From Takakia lepidozioides (Eukaryota > Streptophyta > Takakiopsida > Takakiales > Takakiaceae): 64,000 bases of DNA. Under the pieces are notes generated by a model. The model searched no databases and was not told the DNA's origin. It worked only from the letters and a program-made list of their open reading frames with translations. The translations under genes and the position numbers were made by a program. The stretch spans positions 74,441,053-74,505,052 of the forward strand of contig CM060732.1 in the NCBI GenBank assembly GCA_030704615.1. Reading direction: 5' to 3'. Positions 11,209 through 22,967 of the stretch are shown here, piece by piece; position 1 is the first letter of the stretch, and every line of letters begins with the position of its first letter.

Positions 11209-11376
11209 CTAGGAGATGTCATCTAGAGTCATATTCATGATGCGGATAAGAGAGTCATCGTAACGACACGGTCTGGATGACTCTTTGCAAAAGAGTAAAA
11301 AATGAGTCAAAATGATCAAAAGAGTCATGAAAACAGTAAAAAAAAGTGTCATGAAACCCGTTTTTTGTACTAGTGC
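11209..11376 (-). mobile_element. CACTA-type transposon end
   Basis: The minus strand begins CACTAGTACAAAAAAC at 11376, the form of a CACTA (En/Spm) terminus. Inside it are repeated GAGTCAT/ATGACTC words at 11225-11350, resembling the subterminal repeats of this superfamily. It interrupts the LINE frame that is readable from 11377 upward. The opposite end was not found. Confidence 0.45.
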
Positions 11377-12348
11377 ATGGTTGTGTCGAGTAATACGAAG
11401 GCCATGAATTACAAGATGTGTGCATTGACTAAGCAAGTGAAGCCAAGTGTCCCAGGTCAAGTGGGTGCTAGCACAGAGCGGACAATTTGGGGAGGGAAAA
11501 AGGTGGGGCCAGAAGGTGTGTTTCCGCTGGTGGCCCATGTACTGTGCATATCTGAATTTAAGAGTATGTCTTATTTGAGCATTAGTTGCAAGATTAGTGT
11601 GCCAGAAGTGATGAGACAGTTTATGGTTCAGTACCGAGGATTGTGTCCATGTCTGGATGTGTAGTTTAGTGTGGCTAGCGGAAGCTGAGGCTTGCTTGCT
11701 AGTTTCTCGAGTAAGGGAGGTAAGGAAGTTCCGGATAGGACAAGGTTCCGGGGGGCCAGGAACATGTTGGATGAATCAGAATGGATGGGCACGGGCAACA
11801 TGGATGGGGTCTAGAGTGGGATCCACCGGGGGCCGGGTGGCCCCGCGTTGGGCAAAGAGGTCAGCCATTTCGTTGCCAGTGATACCAGTGTGCGAGCGAA
11901 CTTTGTCAAAGTGGATGGGTTGGTTCAGGGAGATAGCAAGATGGATGATGGCGGCAATGAGGTTCGGATCAGGGTGGTGGTGGTGCGAGGAAGGGCGGGA
12001 GAGGTGGTTACGGATGAGAAAGAGTGAGGTAAGGCTATCGGTAAAGATATAGTGGGGTGGGGGGAGTGAGGGGAGTTGGATGAGGGCATCATGGATGACC
12101 ATGAGTTCGGCACGAAGGATGTTGGTTGGGCCGGGATGGCGCATGACAATCCCTTGGTTGATAGCGACATGGTAAATACCGTATCCGGCCCTAGGGCCCG
12201 CTATGAGGGATCCGTCAGTGTAGTGGGAGTGGGCAGGTGGATAATTAAGAGGCAGAACCTGTTCGGATACCGGGTAGTGCTGCAAAGTACTTGCATCTGG
12301 AGTTGAAGACTTTGCAAGGTATGACATCTCTACAAATGTGCCTTTCAT
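11377..12348 (-). pseudogene. LINE 3' fragment: RNase H and zinc-knuckle tail
   Basis: 12348-11776 encodes an RNase H domain of a plant non-LTR retrotransposon: HYTDGSL (first Asp), RAELMVIHDAL (Glu), IFTDSLTSL (Asp) and KVRSHTGITGNEMADLFA (His/Asp). In another frame, 11538-11377 encodes the cysteine tail (CPLCASTHLTWDTWLHLL...H). The two frames are offset, so at least one frameshift lies between about 11540 and 11776. The 3' side is cut by a CACTA end at 11376. RNase H is carried by some LINE clades to remove template RNA. Confidence 0.8.
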
Positions 12349-12394
12349 CTTTACTAACTAGAAAACAACTCAGTCTCGCCAAATTGTCAAGGTG

Positions 12395-12512
12395 GTTTGG
12401 ATTTGTAGAAGATTCTGGAAGGTTTATGGAATGTTCTGGAAAATTTTGAAAATTTCTAGAAGATCCTGGAAGGTTCTTGAATGTCCTAGAAAGTTCTAGA
12501 ATGTCTGGGAAG
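12395..12512. repeat. Array of TTCTGGAA/TTCTAGAA heat-shock-element-like words
   Basis: At least eight GAA/TTC-type words (GATTCTGGAAGG, TTCTGGAAAA, TTCTAGAAGATCC, AGTTCTAGAATG and others) lie at roughly 10-20-base spacing. They resemble nGAAnnTTCn heat-shock elements. No gene start is adjacent, so this may be a degenerate repeat rather than a promoter. Confidence 0.4.
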
Positions 12513-12673
12513 TGGATGAGCACTCCTTGCTCAGAGAGAAACTCGGATTAATGCTCCTTAATAATGTCCATGTTGAGCTGCAGGACGGGTTGCGCTTCGT
12601 CGATATGAGCTGCTTCTTCCTTCCAGATTGTCGGGGCTCTGCCAGGGGACCAAGGAAACTAGGGCCCGACCCC

Positions 12674-12910
12674 CACTACAACAAAACGCGGTAGTTATGA
12701 CTGCCAGACCTCGACAGTCATGGTTTTCCTAACTTTGACCATGACTGCATCATGATTCTAGATAAACACACCACCCGAAGTCATTCATATGACTGTAGTC
12801 ATACAAACGACTGTCAGAGAGTCATTTGTATGACTATATGGCACCGGAAGTCATTCATATGACTGTAGACATATGAACGACCGTCAGAGAGTTATTTGTA
12901 TGACTATTTG
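12674..12910 (+). mobile_element. CACTA-type transposon left end with subterminal repeats
   Basis: CACTACAACAAAA at 12674-12686 matches the terminal sequence of plant CACTA transposons. It is followed by two 70-bp direct repeats (12777-12846 and 12847-12910) rich in CATATGACTGT and TGTCAGAGAGT. CACTA elements carry such subterminal repeats as transposase-binding sites. No matching right end (TAGTG) was found. Confidence 0.5.
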
Positions 12911-14916
12911 ACTGTAAATTTTCTGTAAGTTTCTTTTTTCTATAAGTTTTAAGCTTAGAATCAAACACTACATGACTCTCACTACTATAGGGACTAGGTC
13001 CGATGTCCTATCAACTATCTTCAATTTTTTTATATGACCGAGCTACACGAGTGGTATGTGTTCAACCACACATACCACACTAATATATATATATATATAG
13101 CAACCCATTCCCCGTCTTGGGAGAAGGTTAGGCCTACCATGTGGTGATTTGCTCAGCAGGTCAAGTCCATCCACAAAGCATTTTTTCCTTTTTTTTCTTT
13201 TTTTTTTCTTTTTCGGTGAGTTGCCATGGCACTGAAAGCTAAGGATGGATAAATTGAGTGGTCCAGATCGATCTGAATATTGTGTAGAAATTCCGGCAAC
13301 ACATTCAGGAGTCAGATGTGTCACTGGAAATTATGGCTACAATCTTGGAAAGAAGCCACCTCTAGTTGGCTCCCAGGTGATGAAAAGAAAAGAAAAGAAA
13401 AGAAAAGGAACTGGAGGAATATTCCAGTCCCAGTTCTGGCAAGGGAAGTCTATAGGGAGTGCAGGTTGGAAAGTGATGATAGAGTCAACGGCTGGATCCA
13501 TTCTTTAGGATTGGGAAAGTCGCCCTCATTACAAGCCTTGCCCGAGCTTGTGCGAACAACCTCGTGGACTGTGCAGAGAATAAGGAACAGTAGAAAGCGG
13601 GAAGTGGAAGCTTGCTGCACTACTTTGACTAACTTTTGTAGCTGAATGGATGATGGCCTCCAGGATTGTCTTTTTATGGTACCATCAATTTGGCGAGGAA
13701 ATTCATCTCAGGTTTTGAAAGGCGCTAAGAATCTTTAGATGATACGGTTCTGTAAAGAGCGTGCATGTGTGGGGCACATCTGCTGAGTTGCTTGAGTCTG
13801 TAGAACCCTTGTTATAATATTCCAGATACTCCCAGTTGAGCTTCTCCAACATCAAGGTACTCAGTTGCTGGGGCGAACATTTGGGGCAGAGCACTTGACA
13901 ATAAGTGGGCTCGTGCTCTTTCCTCTGAAGGCCCCACCACCATTGGGAATTTTGTTAATCCCCGCCTGTTGGACTAGGGAAGCCCATTAGACTCGTCTTC
14001 CACCTTATGACGGAGTTAATCAAGTGGGTCTTCTGTGTGGCATGGCAACAAGAATAGTATTGAGTATATCTCTCTCTTCGTCAGTCATTAAAAATTTCCT
14101 TCCATGCATAGAAAATTCCACTATTGCATGGTAATCCTCAGAGGTTGGTAGATTGATAAAATTGTGACTGTCCTTTCTGAGATAATGTTTTGCAGTCTTC
14201 AGAATGCTTGTGCATTTGGCAGGCCTATATATTTCGTGATTGTGTAAGTTCAACTATTTCGTCAGGATGTCAAGCGATTCATTACTGCCAGTTCTATGGA
14301 GTAAAGATTCTTCTCAATCTACTCGTTAGAAGAAATCTAACATCAACACTATTGTCAATGGCAAACCTAAGAGGTGCCGATTCTTCTCTTATCAAACTTT
14401 AGAAGAGATATCACCCTCAACACATTTTGAAGATTCGGTTCTTGAAGAAATACAGGGGAGCATACTTTCCCCAGCCTCCATTGTTTTAGTATCTGGACTT
14501 TTCTGTTTTGTGATTCCAGGTAGAGTAAAGGGCCATCTGTATCTACAATGAGAGGTAAGATAATTGCCCGAGTACTCAGAGAGATATCATGGTAGACTCT
14601 ATGGGTGTTGCATGCACTGAGCACAATTTTGAAATAGTAAGAGCACCACACAAGCAGCAGCTAGGCAGGGCTCTCCGTGGTAAATTTGCAAGCATGAAGA
14701 CCTGGACTTTGTGTTGGTTTCCCCCCTATGTTCAGTTCTTTGACAGTATTGTCGGAAGAGAGAGGTGGAGAAGTCTGTTTGAAGACTTCATTATCGAGAA
14801 CTCCAGAAAATTTGTGAATTTGTACTCTATATCATTGTCGATGCGGAAGTGGTGTGCTACTGACGGAGGATATTTCCAAGGGCCTAGACCTTCCCTACAC
14901 CACACAATGTCTTGTG

Positions 14917-14948
<32 letters not shown>

Positions 14949-15257
14949 GTCCTCTAGGAAGCCTATTGACATTGGGTGGACTTGAAATGGGAGTACATTA
15001 ATGTCTCTGTGAATAAATGCCGGCCTTGTGACCTCGTGTCCTTGTTTGTTTCGACCTGAAGCGCTTTGCTTCAGGTAAGGTAGTGCATTGGATTTAGTTG
15101 GAAAGCTTGGGGCCTTTCCCTCTTTAGAATATGCCTACATTTCCTGCAACTCCCTGGAGTGTGATCTCTGAATGGTAACAAGCGGACTCCTACCGCTTGG
15201 GGGCAGCCCCTCCGCCCAAATTGGGCAGTCGTATGCTCTGTCTAGCATACTCGGCAC
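12911..15257. other. No recognisable gene; microsatellites
   Basis: Short frames on both strands show no recognised domain or splice-supported exon. A purine/pyrimidine tract (TTTTTTTTCTTTTT) is near 13185-13215, AAAGA repeats are at 13380-13405 and a (CT)n microsatellite is at 14917-14945. A small stem (CCTGAAGC/GCTTCAGG) near 15055 may belong to the 5' region of the LINE that follows. Confidence 0.5.
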
Positions 15258-18200
15258 TTGGGCTCGGGTTGGTTCCTGTGCTTAAACTTATGGCCTACGA
15301 AAACAATCAAAAATTTAGCTCCTATCAACATCAACACTCCTCAGGGTGATCCCTGGGAATTGGTTACTTATGTCAAATCTAGGGCTTCATGTGTAGTTTT
15401 TGGGGTGAATCCCAGGATGGACGATGTGTCCTTTAAAACTACATGCTCTAGCTTAGGCTTGGATTTCATGGCTAATGGTACCATCTCGAGACTTGATAAC
15501 AGGGGTACGTTGAAGGTTGCAATGACCAAAAGTGCTTCTAATAGAGTCCCGCATCAATTCAATCTCAAAGAAGTTCGTCCCTTGACTGGCTGGAGAGCGG
15601 TCTTAGACATTGGTGATTCAATGGGGCGCTCTAGGAAGACAACCAAGGGCAACAACTTCAACTTGAGAGTTTCTAATCGGTTAGATGCTCTGGATGAGGT
15701 TGAATCCAAACAGCCAGAAGGACAAGATGCCCCTAAGTGTACGGAACCTGAACGTCCTGAATCTGAAGGATTTGGTACTCTGAATGGTTTACCAATCCTC
15801 AAGGTTTACACAAGACGAACAAATTCTACACACGGGGTAATTGTCCCCAAGCCGTCAGATGGACAATCTGTCCCTAAGTGTGCAGAGCCTGAACGTCGTG
15901 TAACTGAAGGATTTGGTACTCTAAATGGTTTACCAATCCTCAAAGTCTACACAAGACGAGCAAAATCTATACACGGGGTAATTGTCCCCAAGCAGTCTGA
16001 CGGTCAATCTGCCCCTATGTGTGCGGAGCCTGTGCGTCGTGTAACTGAAAGATTTGGTACCCTGAATGGTTTACCAATTCTCAAAGTTTACACAAGACGA
16101 GCAAAATCTACACATGGGGTAACTGTCCCCCCTTTGCAGAACGGTTGGCCGTCCAGGAGCAATCACAAGCTACCTAGACGACAAACAATTCACACGCAAA
16201 GGGCTGGCTTGCGGCTGGCCACTTTCAACTTCTCAGGGTTGACCAACCAAAGGAAACAACTTGAAGTGGGACAAGTTCTTCGGACTAATGATATTCATAT
16301 CTGTGCTGGGCAAGAAACATGGGAAACGTCGGATAAACTGGTTGGAGATGTCATTGGTTATAAATGGGCAGGTAAGATGTGTACTCTCAAGGCAGCCTCT
16401 GCCAAACGCGGTCAAAAAGGGGTCGGATTCTTTGTCCGTGATTTCTTGTTTGACAATTGTGAAATTATCAACAAGGGTTTGAGGTAGCATAGTATCTGGC
16501 TAAAACTGAATTTGAAGGCCGGCATGAGTACAAAGGACCTCTTTGTTGGTTGTGTTTACATGCCCACAGAGGGGACCCTTAGTGCTGACGCAGACAAGGC
16601 CTTCGAAGATGTAAAGCTGGACTGTGCTTCGTTCCTTGCCAAAGGTCAGGTGGTACTATTGGGGGACTTCAATGCCCGGGTGGGCAAAGGGATCCATCAG
16701 GACGATATCATTGGACCTTTTGGTGAGGACGAGCTGAATTCTAATGGCAGACGGTTAATTAACTGTCTAGAAGAGCTTCAGCTTTTGACCTTGAATAACA
16801 GGACAAGAGGTGACCAAGTGCAGTGGACTCGTGAGAAACCCAAACTGGGGAACGTTCCATTGTGGACTATATCATAATGGACAAAATTTTGTTCCCCCAG
16901 TGTGCCAATGTGTTGATCGACAGAACTGATATTGGTACCTCTGACCACTTCCTGGTTTGGACTGAGATCAAAAGGTGTTTTCCCACCACCAAGAGATCTG
17001 TGAAACGATTCGATTCGGAAGTGGCGCATAGAAAAATTCCACAATGAGGAGGTCAAGGCTGAGTATGTCCAGGCCTTGCAAGAGGCTCTCCCTCATTTTG
17101 TCCAATCGCTCCAAGAACTTCAGTCACGCTCTGTTAACGCAAGAAATGAAGTCGAAAGAGCAGTGGACTCTTGGGAGAGTTTCGTTTCCGACAAGATCAT
17201 TGGGAGGAAACTAATTGTCTGCGGTAGAGCAGTTAATTGGTGGACTAATGAGATTAAACTCAAGATGGCTGAGAGACGAGCCCTCTATAAAGAGTGCTGC
17301 AATTTGGAAACCAACAGAGAATTGTGGGCGAGGTACTACCAGCTCCGTAAAGATATCAATCAGCTTGTTAGGTCTCAGAAGAAATTATACTGGGACAAGT
17401 TATACAGTGAAATAAACTCAAACCACCATGGTGGTAATGACAAGAAATTCTGGTTGACCCTTCAACGTTTGTACAAGCCGAAAAACGGTCAGCAAGTACA
17501 AGCGCTGAAGACTACTAAAGGTGCAGTGGTGACTTCATCGGTTGACATTGTCAAAACCTTTGAAACTCACTACAGTATCCTTGGCAGAACTTCTAGGTCT
17601 AACAGTGAGGGGTCTTCTGCTGAATGGAGGGACACAGTTGGAAAAACTGTTCCTATGATTCAAAACAGCCCTGATGAACTGGAGTATATTTCAATGGCTT
17701 ATAACGCTCCCATTAGTTCTTCTGAGATTGTGGAAGCAATTGAACATTTAAATGGATATAAAGCTGGTGGACCTGATGGTATTGTCAACGAGCTTATCAA
17801 GCACGGTGGCGATCCCATGATAGAGGCCCTAGTTCTCCTCTTTAACCTTATCTGGAAGACTGAAATGATCCCCTTTCGCTGGCGACAGGGGGTCATTGTC
17901 AATCTATACAAGAAGGGTGACAGAGAAGAACCGGGGAACTACCGTGGCATCACGCTCCTCAATGCTGTTGGCAAGACATTCTGCAGAGTTATAAGTACTC
18001 GTCTCGAGGTTGATCTGGAGTCTAGAGGTTGTTTCCACGAAGGCCAAGCTGGCTTTCGGCGAAACAGGGGCTGTGTGGATCATATCTTCACTCTAAGCCA
18101 GATTATCCAGGGAAGGAAAAAAGAAGGGAAACCCACTTATGTCTTTTTCCTGGATGTCAAAAAGGCTTATGACACAGTGTGGAGAGATGGCCTATGGTTC

Positions 18201-19694
18201 CGCCTCTTGTGGGATCGAGGGAAAGATGTGGAGAGTTGTCCACAACTTGTATGCTCACACCAAAAGCTGTGTCACTGTTAACGGACAGAAGTCCAACTTC
18301 TTTGACATAGACCAAGGATGTACTCTCTCCCCTCTGCTCTTCAATGTTTTCATCAATCAACTCCTCGAGGATGTGGAAAGTGAGGGATTTGGGTTAAGGG
18401 TGGGTGATACCACCATACCAGCCCTTATGTTTGCGGATGACTTCGCAGGCATAGGGGAGACTCCAACCAATCTCCAGGAGTTGATTGATTGTGCGAAGAG
18501 ATACTTTGATCTTTGGGGGCTAGAGGCTAATGTCAGCAAATGTGCAGTGGTAGCATTCAACGACAGAGGAGAGGGAGGAAGTGATCTTAAGTGGCAGTGG
18601 GGTAGCCAAGAGATCCCGGTCCTCCCTTCCTACACTTACCTGGGCGTTGAGTTCTCCTCCAATTGTAATTGGGATGCACATATCCGGAAAGTTGTTCAAA
18701 CTGGCAAGGGCAAAGCTCTGGGGCTCACTAAAATTTTCCACTGCAGAGGGGTCAACTCTGAGGTTAAGAAAACCATGCTTTGTCGCGTTATTAGACCTGC
18801 CTTGGAGTACGGATCTGCTATATGGGTTGATAACTCCAACCAGGCTAAGTCTCTAGAATCCATTCAAGTGGGGGTGCTTAAGGAGTGTATGTCAGCATGC
18901 TCCAAAACAGCCAATGTGGCTGTTCGGGGTGAGTTTGGCATTCCGTCCTTAAGCTCCCGACGAGATGAATTCAAGGTCAGATGGTGGGGTCAGCTGCAAC
19001 ATATGCCCAACACCAGATATCCTAAATTAATCGACTCTATATCTTGGAAACAGGACCGCCCTGTCAAACAGGCTAAGTCCTGGCAGAAGAGAGTAGAAGA
19101 GATCCTCAAGGACCTGGACCTGGATCCGCAAGTCTTGACCCTGCTGGATAAATCTGACTTAGAGGCTGTAGTGTCCTCAGCCATGTCTGTTGCCATGAGA
19201 TTGTCTGATGAAAATGAAGTTAGGCAGAAAACTTCCCTGAACTTGTTTCCAGTATCTTGGATGACCTCAAGGGTCTACCTACTCTCGGCACTAGACTGAA
19301 ATTTAAACTCAGGGCAGGAAGCCTACCTTTGAACAGCAAACAGAAGCAGAGAGGAAAAGGAGAGTGCAATTGCCCGTTGTGTGGGCAATCTGAAGACAGT
19401 ATTCATTTTCTGATACACTGTCCGGGGTTCTCTCACCAAAGAGACGCTCTCTTCAAATCTATTAAGGGAATTGTGCCTGTACCCCTGTTTACCAACTTTG
19501 AAAGTCTCGAGGCTGAGCCAAAAGCCCAGGCCCTCCTGAGGCCTAGTTTTTGGGCAAATCACACACAGCAGATTGATGCTTGTGTGAAGGGATTTCTAGA
19601 GGATATCTGGAAAACCCGGATTAATTCTTTATATGGAGGTAAGTCAGCCCCTGACAGAGGTAGGTTCTGTCCCTTTTGTTCCCGCTCAAACTAG
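15258..19694 (+). pseudogene. LINE ORF: endonuclease-reverse transcriptase, broken
   Basis: Endonuclease motifs are RLATFNFSGL, CAGQETWE, LLGDFNARVG and TSDHFLVW. RT motifs are GYKAGGPDGIVNELIKHG, NYRGITLLNAVGK, EGQAGFRRNRG, FFLDVKKAYDTV, DQGCTLSPLLFN and the catalytic LMFADDFAG, which is intact. The tail has CNCPLCGQSEDSIHFLIHC. The frame is interrupted by a TAG at 16485 (same frame continues) and by frame changes near 16860, 17025, 18200 and 19255. The protein would nick target DNA and copy its own RNA there (target-primed reverse transcription), but this copy cannot make it intact. Confidence 0.85.
15768..16190 (+). repeat. Three 141-bp tandem repeats in the LINE N-terminal region
   Basis: Units start at 15768, 15909 and 16050 and each encodes 47 residues beginning GFGTLNGLPILKVYTRR and ending near CAEPERRVTE. 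They stay in frame and are highly similar, indicating recent expansion. They lie between the N-terminal domain and the endonuclease. The third unit diverges after about 16,130. Confidence 0.9.
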
Positions 19695-19757
19695 GCGCGG
19701 GGTCAATGGCCACAAGGCTACAGCAAACAACGTCTTATGAGTACAATCTCTCTCTGT

Positions 19758-21415
19758 GTGCTACCACCCCTTTTGCTAGGAAAGGTCTTTCTTTGAGACA
19801 ACTCGGATCTATCTCCAGCCCACTTTTTCTGGCCACAGTTTATTGACACGTCTGTCTCTGTCTTGGCTCAAATGCCTATGGGGTTGTTGGAGTTCTAACC
19901 AGCCTCCCTCGATCTGTTGGGGCACTTCCTAATATCTGGAATTATCTGTTTTTGTGTCTTTGAGTCTGCATTCTTGCTGTGTGAAAGGATGTAGGCATTG
20001 GACGCGGAACAATTTCCATTGAACTCTTCTGGTAGCAGTCCCCTTTGACCTGTCGATTACAAACTGCTGAGCGAGAGAAGGGAAAGAAATGAATGGAACT
20101 TTATAACGTCCGCGGAAAGCTCAAAGAGCGAGAAAGAACCAGATTTATTACATCCATGGGAGGCCCAAAGGCCTCAACAGTAGACCATAGTAGAGAGAGA
20201 GGAAAACCACTGTTCTGTCAGAGCCACACGATGCACACATTTGTAGTCATAAACACTCCAAGTGTTTAATGTAAACTTTAGTCATCAACTGACTAAGACT
20301 GACTTAGACTTGAAGGTGACAAGATAATAAAGAGCAATAGTGCGTAAAGCAGGTGGACCGCAGCTAGAGCAACCTGAGACAATCAACTTAGCAGTGGGAA
20401 CTACTTGATCGTATCTTTCCATATTTAGGTACATATTTTGCAAATGCACATTTACATCTGATAATTACAGAACATGTATTCACCTTTCTCAGATCATTGC
20501 AGGCTGTTCAAAAGACAACCTTAGTAAGTAGATTATGTTCGGAGTCCTTAGTTCTATCTTTCTAACAATCTAAAGATAAAGATAAAAGATAAAGTTTCCA
20601 ACAATCTAAAGAGAAAGGCTCACTTTTGAGTTGGCAAGCTTCTTGTCCCATTCTTCCACCTTTTCGCGATTGGTTATGGGCAACTCTCTTCTTCTACATC
20701 TATGTTTCCATCTGATGTTGTGAGAGGATAAGCGGTGTAAGCTTCAACAGCAGGCCTTGAAGGCAAGTCCTGGACACTTGCTATTCTTTGGGAACTAGTG
20801 TCAGAACAATTAAGTTCCAAGTAAAATTACATAAATGGCATGTAGGGAGTGACTATTTGATGGTTGGGATTGAACCACGCTGGGAAGCAATTAGCACTTC
20901 TTGAAATGGAATCTTGAGTATCTAACCGTGAGCATCCTCTCATTGTTGAAAGCACGAAGCTAAGAGTGTGTTTCTTACTGTCTGGTACACTACATAAGGC
21001 CTCTGGTGATGTCCAGATTCAGTACAAATAACAGCACATCTGGATTGTTGAAAGCATAGCGCCCACGAGCTTCCAGCTCATCAAAGAAAGAGATTTATTT
21101 CCGCAAGGACCAAATAATGTGAACTGGTCAGTCTCTGTAACAGATAAGGGTATCTGCATTGCTCACCTCAAGGCCCCCATACAGAGTAAGTATGTTTCAA
21201 TTCAAAGAAAGGTCATCTCTAGAATTCCAACTCGCAAACAGCTTGAAAGGTTTGGAACATATCAGGATCACGTGCTGTGGATGCAACACCAATTAGCCTG
21301 AGTTCAACAAGCTCAAAGGTGCAGACCTCTTAGAGGTCCAAAACAACACAGGTCAAATGTTTTCAAATTGAAACCTATCTCTAGCAGCGTCACCCTGTTA
21401 CAATGCTATGATGGG
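19758..21415. other. Intergenic, no gene recognised
   Basis: No frame with recognisable domains was seen. The high-coordinate side lies just downstream of the minus-strand SRPBCC stop codon, so part of it should hold that gene's 3' UTR. Confidence 0.5.
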
Positions 21416-22967
21416 TTAGTGATTAGGGTGCACATTTGGTATGGAAGGGCAGGGAGCTGATGTTGTTGTACGGGGAGAAAATGCTGCTGCCTGCTCGAGG
21501 TGTGCAAGAGTGGTTTTGTACACACTTGTCATGTAAGCCACCAGCTTCTCCTCGGTAAAATTTGTAACGGGGTTCACCTCAAAACTCCAGTCCACCTTTG
21601 TGCGACCCTCCCCAGCATCTTTCAACTGCAAAACATGCCAAACCAACGTGAGTGCGAGAGCTAGAGAATAAGACAGAGAGAGAGTTCCACAAGATACGAA
21701 TTTGTTAACAATAGGGAGACAAAAGTTGAATGCTATGAGCTGTGCTCGCCAACAACAGACAATGCTCTGAAAACCGATTTCAAAAGTGTGTGCGTGAGAG
21801 AGAGAGGAACAGATAGGAGAGATAAGCTCCAGGTTTACATTGCCAAGAAGCTCACATTAGCAAAATATCGGTTCCCCAACATAGGTGGGTCAGAACTTTG
21901 CTACAGATAAAGACCTTGTTATACAACTTCTTTAGACACTATACAGAGGCATGCATTATTAGATTCGCAACAAAGCTTCAACCCATGCATAAAAGGAAAT
22001 GGAACTGTTTGAAGTGTACTCTTGCCTTACAGGCCTCCATCTGTCATAGATGGGAGGTGACTATGAAACACAGTTGATCCCACCTCGAGTGGGGTCACCT
22101 GTAAGTACGACTATCTTCATCATACTCAAACACAACCCCATTAATCTGTCCTTGCAATTGACCTCTCCAATTCATTGGTTGGTGCAATGGTTAGAGGTTT
22201 TGTCAAGAAATGTCAGGACATGGCCAGTTCAGTAGCGTTCCCTTAATGGGACAAGCAATGGAATAAGTGGCATCTCAAACTCACAGCTACTTAAGCACTG
22301 TTCAAGAAAGTGTCTGTCAACAAGCAAACATGCACAGATTTCTCTCCTTTTTCAGTTGGTTGTTACCTGTTACTGCAGATATGTTAGTCCATGGGTAAAT
22401 GGCACATCTCTGCTCTCTTACCTCTCATACACTACCACGCCACACGGACCATATGAGTGCAAGCTGCCTATAGCAAGAACAGTCTAAATAAGGACATCTC
22501 AAGTATCTAAGCGTCTATTTTCCTGTCTCTTGCTACTTCCATCATCACCTACATGTGAAACCTTGCTAGGTGTAACTCACCTGCACCTTAGCAATATAGC
22601 CTTCAAAACCAAAACAGCTATCTTCCATCGCATACGACAAGCAGTGATTCTCATCATCAATCATCAGCAACCTCTCTTTTGCCCAGGTTTCTCCACCACC
22701 CTCCCTCGGAAACGAATGGCCAACAGCATACCGCAAGCAGCCAGGTTTGCGATCCTCACCCTCCACCATTTCACAAGAATCCATTGTCGGTATCCATTTG
22801 TTTATGCCACAAAAATCTGACTGTAAAGCCCAAGCTTTATCCAATGGAGCAGCAATGATAACAATGATCGAGCCATGCCACTTGGCAGCTGGCATAAGAT
22901 CCTCACTCGTCATAGCTCCTCCCGGAAAAGCCTCCTTCACAGCTTCTCTTGTTGAAAGGTCCTCCAT
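21416..22967 (-). CDS. Lachrymatory-factor-synthase-like SRPBCC (START-fold) protein
   Basis: Two exons, 22967-22581 and 21625-21416, are joined by a GT-AG intron (CAG|GTGAGT; TTTGCAG|TTG) and give 198 residues from an ATG at 22967. The domain starts at AAKWHGSIIVIIAAPLDKAW (about residue 27). It continues through SDFCGINKWIPTMDSC, ETWAKERLLMIDDENHCLSY and TKVDWSFEVNPVTNFTEE, the pattern of the plant polyketide-cyclase/Bet v 1-like family that includes onion lachrymatory factor synthase. Members have a hydrophobic cavity for small ligands; most plant paralogues have no known substrate, so enzymatic activity is not implied. No signal peptide is apparent, so it is probably cytosolic. The length fits the family. 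The neighbouring VPS16 gene is on the same strand but functionally unrelated. Confidence 0.85.

Larger units (their letters stand above)
15258..19757 (+). mobile_element. Near-full-length LINE (APE endonuclease + RT)
   Basis: The order is an N-terminal domain with three tandem repeats, APE endonuclease (about 16200-17000), RT (about 17700-18600), a C-terminal domain and a CCHC/CCHH-type finger (about 19360-19430), then a short 3' region ending near 19757. That 3' region (CGCTCAAACTAGGCGCGGGG and following) is found again at 28,480 and 34,075, so the family is repeated in this window. The 5' boundary is not defined, and no poly(A) tail or target-site duplication was identified. Confidence 0.85.

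Noticed and set aside
13043-13324. Lys-rich frame KKKKKRKKRKK
   Set aside because: It derives from a poly-T/C tract and has no supporting context.
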